A stretch of DNA of 6,603 nucleotides from NCBI GenBank assembly GCA_031264885.1, contig JAISDM010000048.1, positions 1-6,603 on the forward strand, in the 5' to 3' direction. Source of the stretch: Peptococcaceae bacterium (GTDB taxonomy: Bacteria > Bacillota > Peptococcia > DRI-13 > UBA5745). Of the stretch, positions 1-5,410 are shown one piece after another. Numbering within the stretch: the stretch's first letter is position 1; the number at the start of each line of letters is the position of its first letter. The notes below the pieces were generated by a model. The model did no database searches, was not told the origin of the DNA, and saw only the letters and a list, made by a program, of their open reading frames with translations. The translations under genes and the position numbers were made by a program.

Positions 1-3
1 TTG

Positions 4-33
4 CCGGGCTTGTCTATCCCCCGTCATTCCGGC
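4..33 (+). repeat. Composite repeat junction, copy 1 (truncated half plus start of next element)
   Basis: Part of a CATTCCGG-family arm (CCGGGCTTGTC, 4-14) is cut at the hairpin apex and joined through TATCCCC to the start of the full element at 22. The 30-base string matches 5145-5174 at 29 of 30 positions, in the same orientation about 5.1 kb away. The single difference is C versus T at the sixteenth base. Confidence 0.85.
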
Positions 34-98
34 TTTATGCCGGAATCCAAAAATGATAAACCAAAGAACCTGGATTCTGGGACAAGCCCAGAATGACG
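22..98. repeat. Double-hairpin inverted repeat, CATTCCGG family (full copy)
   Basis: Two 28-base arms, 22-49 and 71-98, are reverse complements at 22 of 28 positions and are separated by a 21-base AT-rich spacer. Each arm is also its own hairpin: ATTCCGGC/GCCGGAAT around a TTTAT loop on the left, and ATTCTGGG/CCCAGAAT around an ACAAG loop on the right. The outer ends read CGTCATTC and GAATGACG. The element lies downstream of the M23 peptidase gene on its coding strand, and no T-rich tract makes it an obvious terminator. Related full and truncated copies occur at 5138-5200 and 5411-5466, so it belongs to a dispersed intergenic family. No coding potential is apparent. Confidence 0.9.
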
Positions 99-107
99 GT
101 GGAAACA

Positions 108-136
108 GACGCGCCCGTCCATATTTGGGGCGCGTC
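108..136. repeat. 9-bp GC-rich hairpin downstream of the M23 gene
   Basis: GACGCGCCC (108-116) and GGGCGCGTC (128-136) form a perfect 9-bp stem around an 11-base loop. It lies 46 to 74 bases past the peptidase stop codon. Read on the minus strand it is followed by TGTTTCC, which is only a weak U-tract. It could therefore slow or end operon transcription, but it is not a convincing intrinsic terminator. Confidence 0.55.
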
Positions 137-154
137 CGCCGACATTCCCCCCCC

Positions 155-178
155 GTAGGGGCGGCATTCTGCCGCCCG
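155..178. repeat. GTAGGGGCGG palindrome, copy 1
   Basis: An 8-bp stem GGGCGGCA/TGCCGCCC with loop TTC is preceded by GTAG. This 24-base unit is identical to 3112-3135 and has close relatives at 3198-3222 and 5082-5105. It begins immediately beyond the stop codon of the M23 peptidase gene (on the minus strand) and follows a run of eight C residues at 147-154. Confidence 0.9.
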
Positions 179-181
179 TTC

Positions 182-1363
182 CTACTGCGCCACGTTCACA
201 TAATACAGCGGGCTGCTGTCCGAATGCCCGGACGCGGGATTCACCGTCTCCCCGTCGATCAAAATACCGAAATGCAGATGATTGCCCGTGGACCAGCCCG
301 TGGATCCCACCTCGCCGACCTTGGCGCCCTTATCCACCAGAGCCCCCACATTGACCGTGATTTTGGAGAGATGCGCGTATTGGGTGGACACCCCGCCGCC
401 GTGATCCAAGATCACACAGTTGCCGTAGCCGGTGGTGCTCGCGGCGAATATCACCATCCCCCTGGCGGAAGCCGCTATTAAGGTTCCCTTGGGCGCCGGA
501 ATATCAATGCCCGTGTGGAGCCGCGAGTCGCCAAAAATAGGATGCTTGCGCCAGCCGTAAGGCGACGAAACCTCATAATAACCCGGCAGAGGCCAGGCCA
601 TGGTCCCGGAATCCATGTACGCCGCCTTGTTCCTGCTCTGCAGCTCGCGGATCAGCGACTCCAATTCCTTCTGGCTGGCTTCCAGTTCATCCATCGCCTT
701 CAGGTAGGCCGTTTTTTCGTCCTCGATGGAATTGAGCAAAGCCCGTTTCTGTTCGCTCTGCAATTCCATCTGCTGATGCTTCGACTGGTTCTGATCCCTC
801 ATGGCGGTTAATTTCTGGGATTTATCCTCCAGTTCGGCCTTCTGTCCAAGCAGAACCGCGCGCTGGTCCTGAATCTCGTGGAGCAGCGAAATATCTTTCT
901 CCGCGACCTTCTCGATCAAATCAAAACGCGTCAAAAAATCCGCGAAACTGGTGGCCTGGAATATGACCTCCAAGTAAGAGACGTCCCCCTGCTGATAGAT
1001 CTGAACCAAACGCTTGTTCAAATACTCGGCGCGCTGATTTAGATTCTCGGTGGTCACCCCAATTTCCTGTTCCAGCGCGGTGATTTCATCCTGGGTCTGC
1101 TGGATCTGGCCCTCCAGATCCCGGATATCCCGCTCCAAAGCCGTCATATTGTCTTCCAGATTGCCAATCTGGCCCAGAACCTGGTTGGCTTCCTTCTTTT
1201 TATCGTTGACCCTTTGTTCGTACTTCTCCAGGGTATCATTGAGATCTTCCAGTTCCCTCATTTTGGTCTCAATTTCCGAAGCCGCCGCGGAAGAAACCAG
1301 AAGCGCCCAAATCAGCAGAACAGCCCCGGCCGCGCGGCCCCACCCCAAACGTTTGTTCTTCAT
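182..1363 (-). CDS. Secreted coiled-coil M23 family peptidoglycan endopeptidase, EnvC-like partner of FtsEX
   Basis: The 393-residue product has a signal peptide (basic start, hydrophobic core at about 11-25, likely cleavage after Ala28). A long, heptad-rich coiled coil fills about residues 30-245, with a less charged break near 125-150. A C-terminal LytM/M23 domain occupies about 255-375. All M23 motifs are intact: zinc ligands His283 and Asp287 (HTGID) and His364, plus catalytic His331 (YAHLS) and His362 (HLHF). By family it should cut peptide cross-links in peptidoglycan outside the membrane. It is the last visible gene of the ftsE-ftsX operon, starting 19 bases past the ftsX stop, so I infer that FtsX controls it. 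A GGGGGG tract sits 10 bases before the ATG, and a shorter CAGG lies closer. E. coli EnvC has the same layout, but its LytM domain has lost catalytic residues; this protein should be an active enzyme. No ctpA-type gene follows before the window edge. Confidence 0.95.
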   Translation of the reverse strand: MKNKRLGWGRAAGAVLLIWALLVSSAAASEIETKMRELEDLNDTLEKYEQRVNDKKKEANQVLGQIGNLEDNMTALERDIRDLEGQIQQTQDEITALEQEIGVTTENLNQRAEYLNKRLVQIYQQGDVSYLEVIFQATSFADFLTRFDLIEKVAEKDISLLHEIQDQRAVLLGQKAELEDKSQKLTAMRDQNQSKHQQMELQSEQKRALLNSIEDEKTAYLKAMDELEASQKELESLIRELQSRNKAAYMDSGTMAWPLPGYYEVSSPYGWRKHPIFGDSRLHTGIDIPAPKGTLIAASARGMVIFAASTTGYGNCVILDHGGGVSTQYAHLSKITVNVGALVDKGAKVGEVGSTGWSTGNHLHFGILIDGETVNPASGHSDSSPLYYVNVAQ

Positions 1364-1382
1364 TGCCTGTCAGCCCCCCAAA

Positions 1383-2270
1383 TCATATTCTCAAAAACCG
1401 CCGCATACTGAAGACGCTGCCCAAAGCGCCCAGGCACCCGCCAAATATAATCAGTCCGCGGTACACCACAAACATCACGGAATAATCCGTCACAATCGGG
1501 ATAAAGCTCATACTCCCCGTCAGATGCTCCGCCACCTGCGCGTAAAACAAATACAGCGCCACCACCGACACCATCGCTCCCAGCAGACCGATGACCATCC
1601 CTTCCAAAAAAAACGGCCAGCGGATATACCAATTGGTGGCGCCCACCAATTGCATGATGGAAATCTCACCGCTTCGGGAAAAAACAGCAAGCCGAATGGT
1701 GGTGGCAATCAGGAACAGCGCCGCCACCGCCGTGGCGACCACCACCACCAAGCCCACGGACCGGACCCATTGGGTCAGCTGCAGCAATTGTTCGATCATC
1801 TCCTGCCCGTAACGCACCATGTCCACCCCGGCCAGCCGCTGAATCCTCTCGCCCACATCCGGGATTTGGTCCGCCTGCTTCACCCGGATGCGGAACATAT
1901 CGGGCAAAGGATTCTCGCCGCCCAAACTCTCGGCCAGGTCCACATCGTTCCCGAACCGTCCGTTCAGCAGATTTAATCCTTCTTCTTTCGGTACAAAAAC
2001 CACCTCGTCAATATCGCTCAGCTTCTGAATGAAGTCTTTCAGTTCCGCCGCGCGGTTCGAATCCACGTTCGGCCTCAGATATACGTTGATTTCCAATTCC
2101 GATTCCATAACGCCGGCCATGTGGTCGGCATTGATCATCATCATCCAGGCAAAACCCAATATCACCAGCGAAATCGCCACAGTCGCCAATGACGCGAAAC
2201 TCATAAACCGATTTCTCCAAAGAGACCGGAAGGCGTCTCTTACCACATACTTACAGCTGCTGATACGCAC
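1383..2270 (-). CDS. ftsX: Cell division ABC transporter permease-like subunit FtsX
   Basis: I chose the GTG at 2270, giving 295 residues, because it follows a purine-rich GGAAAGGGGG site 10 bases upstream and yields the usual FtsX N-terminus (a cytoplasmic stretch with DAFRSLWRN). An in-frame ATG at 2303 would add 11 residues inside ftsE. The topology is typical: TM1 at about 25-46, an extracellular domain at about 50-168, then TM2 at about 171-193, TM3 at about 221-245 and TM4 at about 265-287. The cytoplasmic segment between TM2 and TM3 holds the conserved EISIMQLVGAT region expected to contact FtsE. FtsX does not transport a known solute; it passes FtsE ATPase activity through its extracellular loop to a peptidoglycan hydrolase or activator. 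Its first 20 bases overlap the end of ftsE, which suggests translational coupling. Confidence 0.97.
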   Translation of the reverse strand: MRISSCKYVVRDAFRSLWRNRFMSFASLATVAISLVILGFAWMMMINADHMAGVMESELEINVYLRPNVDSNRAAELKDFIQKLSDIDEVVFVPKEEGLNLLNGRFGNDVDLAESLGGENPLPDMFRIRVKQADQIPDVGERIQRLAGVDMVRYGQEMIEQLLQLTQWVRSVGLVVVVATAVAALFLIATTIRLAVFSRSGEISIMQLVGATNWYIRWPFFLEGMVIGLLGAMVSVVALYLFYAQVAEHLTGSMSFIPIVTDYSVMFVVYRGLIIFGGCLGALGSVFSMRRFLRI

Positions 2271-2952
2271 TGTGGTAAGTCCCCCTTTCCTCATCCCGCA
2301 CAATTCGTCCCCGGTCCAGCCCCACCACCCTTTTTTTGAGCCGATCCACCATTTCCCGGTCGTGGGTGGCGATCACCATGGTGGTTCCCCGTGAATTGAT
2401 CGCCTGAAACATGCTCATAATGTCGTAAGAAGTCTCCGGATCCAGATTCCCGGTGGGTTCATCCGCGATAATCATCATAGGGTTATTGACCATTGCCCGG
2501 GCAATACACACGCGCTGCTGCTGGCCTCCGGACAATTGATGGGGATAAGCGGCGTGTTTATCGCCCAAACCGACCATGTCTAATACCGCCGGAACCCTTC
2601 TTTTTACGTCCTGACTCGACATTTCTATTGCCTCAGCCGCAAAAGCGACATTTTCATACACCGTCCTGGACATCAGCAGCCGGAAATCCTGAAAAACGAA
2701 ACCTATCTTCCTCCGAAAAATCGGAATATCTCTCTGCTTCATGCGCAGAATGCTCCTGCCTTCCGCCATGATCTGCCCCTTCGTGGGCAGTTCCTCACGA
2801 ATGATCAGCTTGGTCAGCGTCGATTTGCCCGCGCCGCTGGCTCCCACCAAAAAAACGAATTCCCCTTTGCGAATATGCAGATTAATGTCCGTCAACGCAT
2901 GGATTTTAACCTCTCCCACATAAGTTTTGGAAACATTGAACATTTGAATCAT
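2251..2952 (-). CDS. ftsE: Cell division ATP-binding protein FtsE
   Basis: The 233-residue ABC ATPase is full length for the family. Motifs in order are Walker A GASGAGKS (37-44), Q-loop Gln88 in FVFQDF, signature LSGGQQQR (140-147), Walker B MMIIADEP (159-166) with Glu165 as catalytic base, a D-loop at GNLD and the switch His197 in ATHD. The FtsE identity rests on the start MIQMFNVSKTY, the short length and the ftsX gene next to it. I chose the ATG at 2952, which has a GTGAGGT ribosome site about 6 bases upstream. An in-frame GTG at 2964 would add four residues. FtsE dimerises on the cytoplasmic face with FtsX and powers control of cell-wall hydrolysis. It is the first gene of the operon; I could not find a convincing promoter upstream of it. 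Confidence 0.98.
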   Translation of the reverse strand: MIQMFNVSKTYVGEVKIHALTDINLHIRKGEFVFLVGASGAGKSTLTKLIIREELPTKGQIMAEGRSILRMKQRDIPIFRRKIGFVFQDFRLLMSRTVYENVAFAAEAIEMSSQDVKRRVPAVLDMVGLGDKHAAYPHQLSGGQQQRVCIARAMVNNPMMIIADEPTGNLDPETSYDIMSMFQAINSRGTTMVIATHDREMVDRLKKRVVGLDRGRIVRDEERGTYHSAYQQL

Positions 2953-2968
2953 AGCTAACCTCACTGTT

Positions 2969-3007
2969 TTAGTGGCATAGCTTTCGATTCTTCGACAATT
3001 TCAGCAA
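2969..3007 (-). other. Possible 12-codon leader ORF upstream of ftsE (tentative)
   Basis: On the minus strand a perfect AGGAGG (3018 to 3013) lies 5 bases before a TTG that opens the short frame MLKLSKNRKLCH. That frame stops 16 bases before the ftsE ATG. The strong ribosome site serves no recognised gene. It could mark a leader peptide, the 3' remnant of a lost gene, or chance. In another frame, an open stretch ending AEIVEESKAMPLKQ stops at 2961 in a GTGA overlap with the alternative ftsE start, so the region may be a decayed gene end. Nothing in the peptide suggests a specific attenuation signal. Confidence 0.2.
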
Positions 3008-3064
3008 TAATTCCTCCTGTTCCCCTGTGTCCATTTTGTAAACTTTGCGTCCGGGCAATCCAGC

Positions 3065-3134
3065 CCCCGCGGCAACGCAGGGGCGGCCAGATGCCCCTTC
3101 CCCGCGGCAATGTAGGGGCGGCATTCTGCCGCCC
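3065..3134. repeat. Tandem duplication, two 35-base units
   Basis: Units 3065-3099 and 3100-3134 each begin CCCCGCGGCAA and continue into AGGGGCGGC. They match at 26 of 35 positions, with differences clustered in the 3' part. The second unit contains a perfect GTAGGGGCGG palindrome (3112-3135). In the first, the matching hairpin is reduced to a GGGGC/GCCCC stem. This looks like one palindrome-bearing unit duplicated in place, with the first copy now decaying. Confidence 0.75.
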
Positions 3135-3135
3135 G
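3112..3135. repeat. GTAGGGGCGG palindrome, copy 2
   Basis: This is base-for-base identical over 24 bases to 155-178, with an 8-bp stem GGGCGGCA/TGCCGCCC and loop TTC. It lies in the divergent spacer between ftsE and argS and is the 3' part of the second 35-base tandem unit. Confidence 0.9.
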
Positions 3136-3155
3136 GGACCGTCCGAAAACGGGAC

Positions 3156-3177
3156 GGGGCACGGCATGCCGTACCCC
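3156..3177. repeat. GGGGCACGGC palindrome
   Basis: A 22-base near-perfect palindrome: four G and four C residues at the ends, one C/A mismatch pair inside them, then a perfect 12-base self-complementary core ACGGCATGCCGT at 3161-3172. It has no loop, so it would work better as a double-stranded palindrome than as an RNA hairpin. It is unrelated in sequence to the other repeat families here. Confidence 0.8.
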
Positions 3178-3197
3178 CACGCATTATTCACGGGGTC

Positions 3198-3222
3198 GTA
3201 GGGGCGGATGGCAATCCGCCCG
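3198..3222. repeat. GTAGGGGCGG palindrome, copy 3 (variant)
   Basis: The same GTAG lead and outer stem as the other copies, but the inner stem is GGAT/ATCC instead of GGCA/TGCC and the loop is GGCA. The stem stays at 8 bp because both inner pairs changed on both sides. It sits inside the 103-base inverted-repeat segment. Confidence 0.88.
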
Positions 3223-3300
3223 TTTGTTTTCGGACGGTCTGGCCCGTCTTTGGACAGACGTGAATCAGGCGTGAATCTCCCGCGATTTGCGGAAGGTTTG

Positions 3301-3329
3301 TTGACAGCCATTTATGGGCATCCTATAAT
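3301..3329 (+). promoter_or_regulatory. Consensus sigma-A promoter of argS
   Basis: TTGACA at 3301-3306 and TATAAT at 3324-3329 are both exact consensus hexamers with the optimal 17-base spacer. Transcription would start near 3336, leaving a leader of about 28 bases. A GGGAGG ribosome site at 3351-3356 lies 8 bases before the argS ATG at 3365. The leader is too short for a T-box or another riboswitch, so expression looks strong and constitutive. Confidence 0.93.
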
Positions 3330-3364
3330 TAGATGAACATGAAGATGGGCGGGAGGACAAACAT

Positions 3365-5044
3365 ATGAACCGGATTCAGGATATAAAGAAAGCTCTCACA
3401 GAGCAAGTGATCCAGGCGCTGACCAAAGCAAAAGCCGCGGGGAGCCTGAACTTCGATCAAATCCCCGAATTTGCCGTGGAGGCGCCGCGAGACCGGCAGC
3501 ATGGGGATTATTCCGCAAACGTGGCCATGCTGTTGGCCAAGCAAACAAAAAAATCCCCAGCCATCGTCGCCAAAAGTATTTTGGATCATTTGAACGCGCA
3601 GGCGCTCCCCTGGCTGAATCAAGTGAACACAGCCGGAACGGGTTTTATCAATTTTACTCTGGATCCTATGTGCTTTCACGGCGTCCTGGCCGAAGCGCTG
3701 ACACTGGATCAGGATTTCGGGCACAGCGACTACGGGCAAGGGGAAAAAATCCAGGTGGAATTTGTCAGCGCCAATCCCACAGGGGATCTGCACATGGGCA
3801 ACGCCAGAGGCGCCGCGCTGGGCGACTCCCTGGCCAACGTTCTGGCCGCCGCCGGCTGGTCCGTGAGCCGGGAATATTACATCAACGACGCGGGCAATCA
3901 AATTGAGAATTTTGGAAAATCGCTGGAAGCCCGGTATCTTCAGGCGTTCGGCCAGGACGCGCCGGTGCCGGAAGAAGGCTATCACGGCGAGGATCTGGTC
4001 GGAACCGTTCAAAGGATCATCGATAGGGAAAAAGACCGGTACTTACTGATGGATTCCAAATTGCGCAAAGAATTCCTCATTCAGGCCGCTTTGAAGGAGA
4101 AACTGGAGACCATCCGCGGGAATCTGGCGGACTTCGGCGTGAAGTACGACGTTTGGTTCAGCGAACAAAGCCTGCACGACAACGGCGAGATCCAGGAAAC
4201 CTTAGACGAACTCGATAAGAAAGGTCTGCTGGAAAGACGGGACGGGGCTGTCTGGCTCCTGACCACCCGCATGGGGGATGAGAAGGACGAAGTTGTGGTA
4301 CGCGCCAACGGCATCCCCACCTATTTCGCGGCGGACATCGCTTATCACCGCAACAAATTCCGCCGTGGGTTCCGCACCGCCGTCAACATCTGGGGCGCGG
4401 ATCACCACGGCCATGTGGCCCGGATGAAACAGGCGATGGGCGCCTGCGGGTACGATCCGGCCCAGCTGGAGGTTTTGCTCATCCAATTGGTTCGCCTGTA
4501 TTCCCAAGGCCAATTGGTCCGCATGTCCAAACGGACGGGGCAATATGTGACCCTTTCCGAGCTGATGGACGAAGTCGGGAAAGACGCGGCGCGGTTTTTT
4601 TTCGTTATGCGCAATCCGGACAGCCATTTGGACTTCGATATGGATCTGGCCAAAGAGGAATCCAACGAGAACCCCGTTTACTATGTACAGTACGCCCACG
4701 CCCGAATCCACAGCCTGATGAAGCTGGGCCGCGCGGCCATTCCCATGAATCCCGGCAGCATTGATTTTTCGCTGCTGAGGGATCCCCACGAATTGGAATT
4801 GATCCGAAAAATCGCCGAACTCACAGAAGAAGTCACAGAGGCGGCCATTCACCGGGAACCCCACCGGCTGACCCGCTACGTCATGGATCTGGCCGGCCTG
4901 TTCCACAGCTTCTACAACGCGGTGCGGGTGCTTCACGAGGACCCCGCCTTAAGAGACGCGCGCCTGGCGCTGGCCGACGCCACCCGGATCACCCTGCGGA
5001 ACGTACTCACCATGCTAGGCGTATCCGCGCCAGAGCGGATGTAA
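3365..5044 (+). CDS. argS: Arginyl-tRNA synthetase (class I)
   Basis: The complete 559-residue enzyme joins arginine to tRNA-Arg using ATP in the cytoplasm. Domains in order: the ArgS-specific N-terminal tRNA-contacting domain (about 1-110); the class I Rossmann catalytic core, with the HIGH motif as HMGN (143-146) after FVSANPTGDL and the conserved YYINDAGNQIENFG region (171-184); the KMSK loop as RMSKR (386-390); and an all-helical DALR anticodon-binding domain from about 435 to the end, where the DALR box reads DATR (538-541). The protein ends APERM. The ATG at 3365 is fixed by GGGAGG 8 bases upstream and by the consensus promoter. The gene stands alone, divergent from ftsE and convergent with the SLH gene. 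No frameshift or missing motif is seen. Confidence 0.99.
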   Translation: MNRIQDIKKALTEQVIQALTKAKAAGSLNFDQIPEFAVEAPRDRQHGDYSANVAMLLAKQTKKSPAIVAKSILDHLNAQALPWLNQVNTAGTGFINFTLDPMCFHGVLAEALTLDQDFGHSDYGQGEKIQVEFVSANPTGDLHMGNARGAALGDSLANVLAAAGWSVSREYYINDAGNQIENFGKSLEARYLQAFGQDAPVPEEGYHGEDLVGTVQRIIDREKDRYLLMDSKLRKEFLIQAALKEKLETIRGNLADFGVKYDVWFSEQSLHDNGEIQETLDELDKKGLLERRDGAVWLLTTRMGDEKDEVVVRANGIPTYFAADIAYHRNKFRRGFRTAVNIWGADHHGHVARMKQAMGACGYDPAQLEVLLIQLVRLYSQGQLVRMSKRTGQYVTLSELMDEVGKDAARFFFVMRNPDSHLDFDMDLAKEESNENPVYYVQYAHARIHSLMKLGRAAIPMNPGSIDFSLLRDPHELELIRKIAELTEEVTEAAIHREPHRLTRYVMDLAGLFHSFYNAVRVLHEDPALRDARLALADATRITLRNVLTMLGVSAPERM

Positions 5045-5081
5045 AAGATAGATGAGAAATATACCAAAGGAAGAGGGGAAT

Positions 5082-5105
5082 GTAGGGGCGGCATCCTGCC
5101 GCCCG
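5082..5105. repeat. GTAGGGGCGG palindrome, copy 4
   Basis: Identical to the copies at 155 and 3112 except for one loop base (TCC instead of TTC), with the 8-bp GGGCGGCA/TGCCGCCC stem intact. It begins 37 bases after the argS stop. No T-run follows, so an intrinsic terminator role for argS is doubtful. Confidence 0.88.
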
Positions 5106-5137
5106 TCTCCGGCAGACCCGAATTCCCGCCGCCGTGC

Positions 5138-5200
5138 CGTCATTCCGGGCTTGTCTATTCCCCGTCATTCCGGCGCCATATTTTTGTCATTCCGGGTTAG
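5138..5200 (+). repeat. Three head-to-tail truncated CATTCCGG-family half copies
   Basis: GTCATTCCGG occurs at 5139, 5164 and 5186, each time in the same orientation and followed by a different sequence. The first runs to CTTGTC, the apex of the family hairpin, and then breaks off. The second breaks after CCGGC and the third after CCGGG. The right-hand arms are missing. Positions 5145-5174 reproduce the composite junction at 4-33 with one mismatch. Confidence 0.8.
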
Positions 5201-5340
5201 GACACGGGCTCAATCTGCGCGTCTTGCGACGCTTGATTTCACCACGTGCCTGCCCAGTCTCACACTCCGGGTTGGGACACGGGCTCAGCTGGCGCGACTA
5301 AAGCCGCGCCTTCACCACGTGCCCGCCCCATCTCACCCTC
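5191..5340. repeat. Tandem repeat, two 75-base units with hairpin cores
   Basis: Units start at 5191 and 5266 with TCCGGGTT. The first 22 bases match except for one, and a 26-base 3' block starting TTCACCACGTGCC matches except for three. The middle differs but is a hairpin in both: GCGTC/GACGC with loop TTGC (5219-5232) in the first, and GGCGCG/CGCGCC around an 8-base loop (5291-5310) in the second. The first unit begins inside the last truncated CATTCCGG half copy. Confidence 0.8.
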
Positions 5341-5346
5341 CCTTCC

Positions 5347-5409
5347 TCGCCCACTGGGCGTGGTCGGGTTCGATGCCCTCCCTCGCCCACCGGGCGCGGT
5401 CGCGTTCGA
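5347..5409. repeat. Tandem repeat, two units with 36-base period
   Basis: The 27-base blocks 5347-5373 and 5383-5409, both starting TCGCCCAC, differ at three positions. Each carries a small palindrome: CGCCCACTGGGCG is perfect in the first, and CGCCCACCGGGCG has one mismatch in the second. They abut the 75-base tandem on the left and a CATTCCGG-family element on the right. Confidence 0.75.
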
Positions 5410-5410
5410 C

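Larger units (their letters stand above)
3137..3239. repeat. 103-base segment bounded by a 14-bp perfect inverted repeat, possible MITE-like element
   Basis: GACCGTCCGAAAAC (3137-3150) is the exact reverse complement of 3226-3239. Between them sit two further palindromes: one at 3156-3177 (12-base core ACGGCATGCCGT, flanked by GGGGC and ACCCC) and the GTAGGGGCGG palindrome at 3198-3222. There is no open reading frame of note and no clear target-site duplication outside the ends, so the mobile-element reading is only a possibility. A large cruciform or folded transcript is equally possible. Confidence 0.6.
2953..3364. other. Divergent spacer between ftsE and argS
   Basis: Nearest ftsE (2953-3060) is ordinary sequence with the AGGAGG leader candidate. 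The middle (3065-3239) is layered palindromes and a tandem duplication. From 3240 to 3300 I see nothing notable, and 3301-3364 is the argS promoter, short leader and ribosome site. I looked for an ftsE promoter on the minus strand and found no pair of hexamers with acceptable spacing. Confidence 0.75.

Noticed and set aside
155..178. Intrinsic terminator for the ftsEX operon
   Set aside because: The hairpin is strong, but on the minus strand it is followed by a short CTA and a run of G residues, not a U-tract.
1..181. ctpA or another S41 peptidase gene following the M23 gene
   Set aside because: This gene often follows in related genomes, but the spacer holds only repeats and no start of a coding frame on the minus strand.
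53..481. 142-residue open frame on the plus strand
   Set aside because: It is antisense to the 3' end of the M23 gene and begins inside the inverted repeat. The translation is rich in Arg, His and Pro with no domain.
1050..1976. 308-residue open frame on the plus strand
   Set aside because: It runs antisense to the M23 gene and ftsX. Its His/Gln/Arg-rich translation is typical of a shadow of GC-rich coding sequence.
2961..3311. 116-residue minus-strand frame ahead of ftsE
   Set aside because: Most of it reads through the palindromic repeats. Only the last few residues look protein-like, and these are covered under the leader ORF note.
3329..3364. T-box riboswitch for argS
   Set aside because: The leader after the consensus promoter is about 28 bases, with no room for stem I or an antiterminator, and I see no T-box sequence in it.
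3329..4936. Long minus-strand frames opposite argS (3329-4012, 4202-4936)
   Set aside because: They are antisense to an unmistakable full-length argS, with no motifs and no ribosome sites.
5191..5409. CRISPR-like array
   Set aside because: There are only two units each of two different tandem repeats, abutting with no unique spacers of constant length, and no cas gene is nearby.
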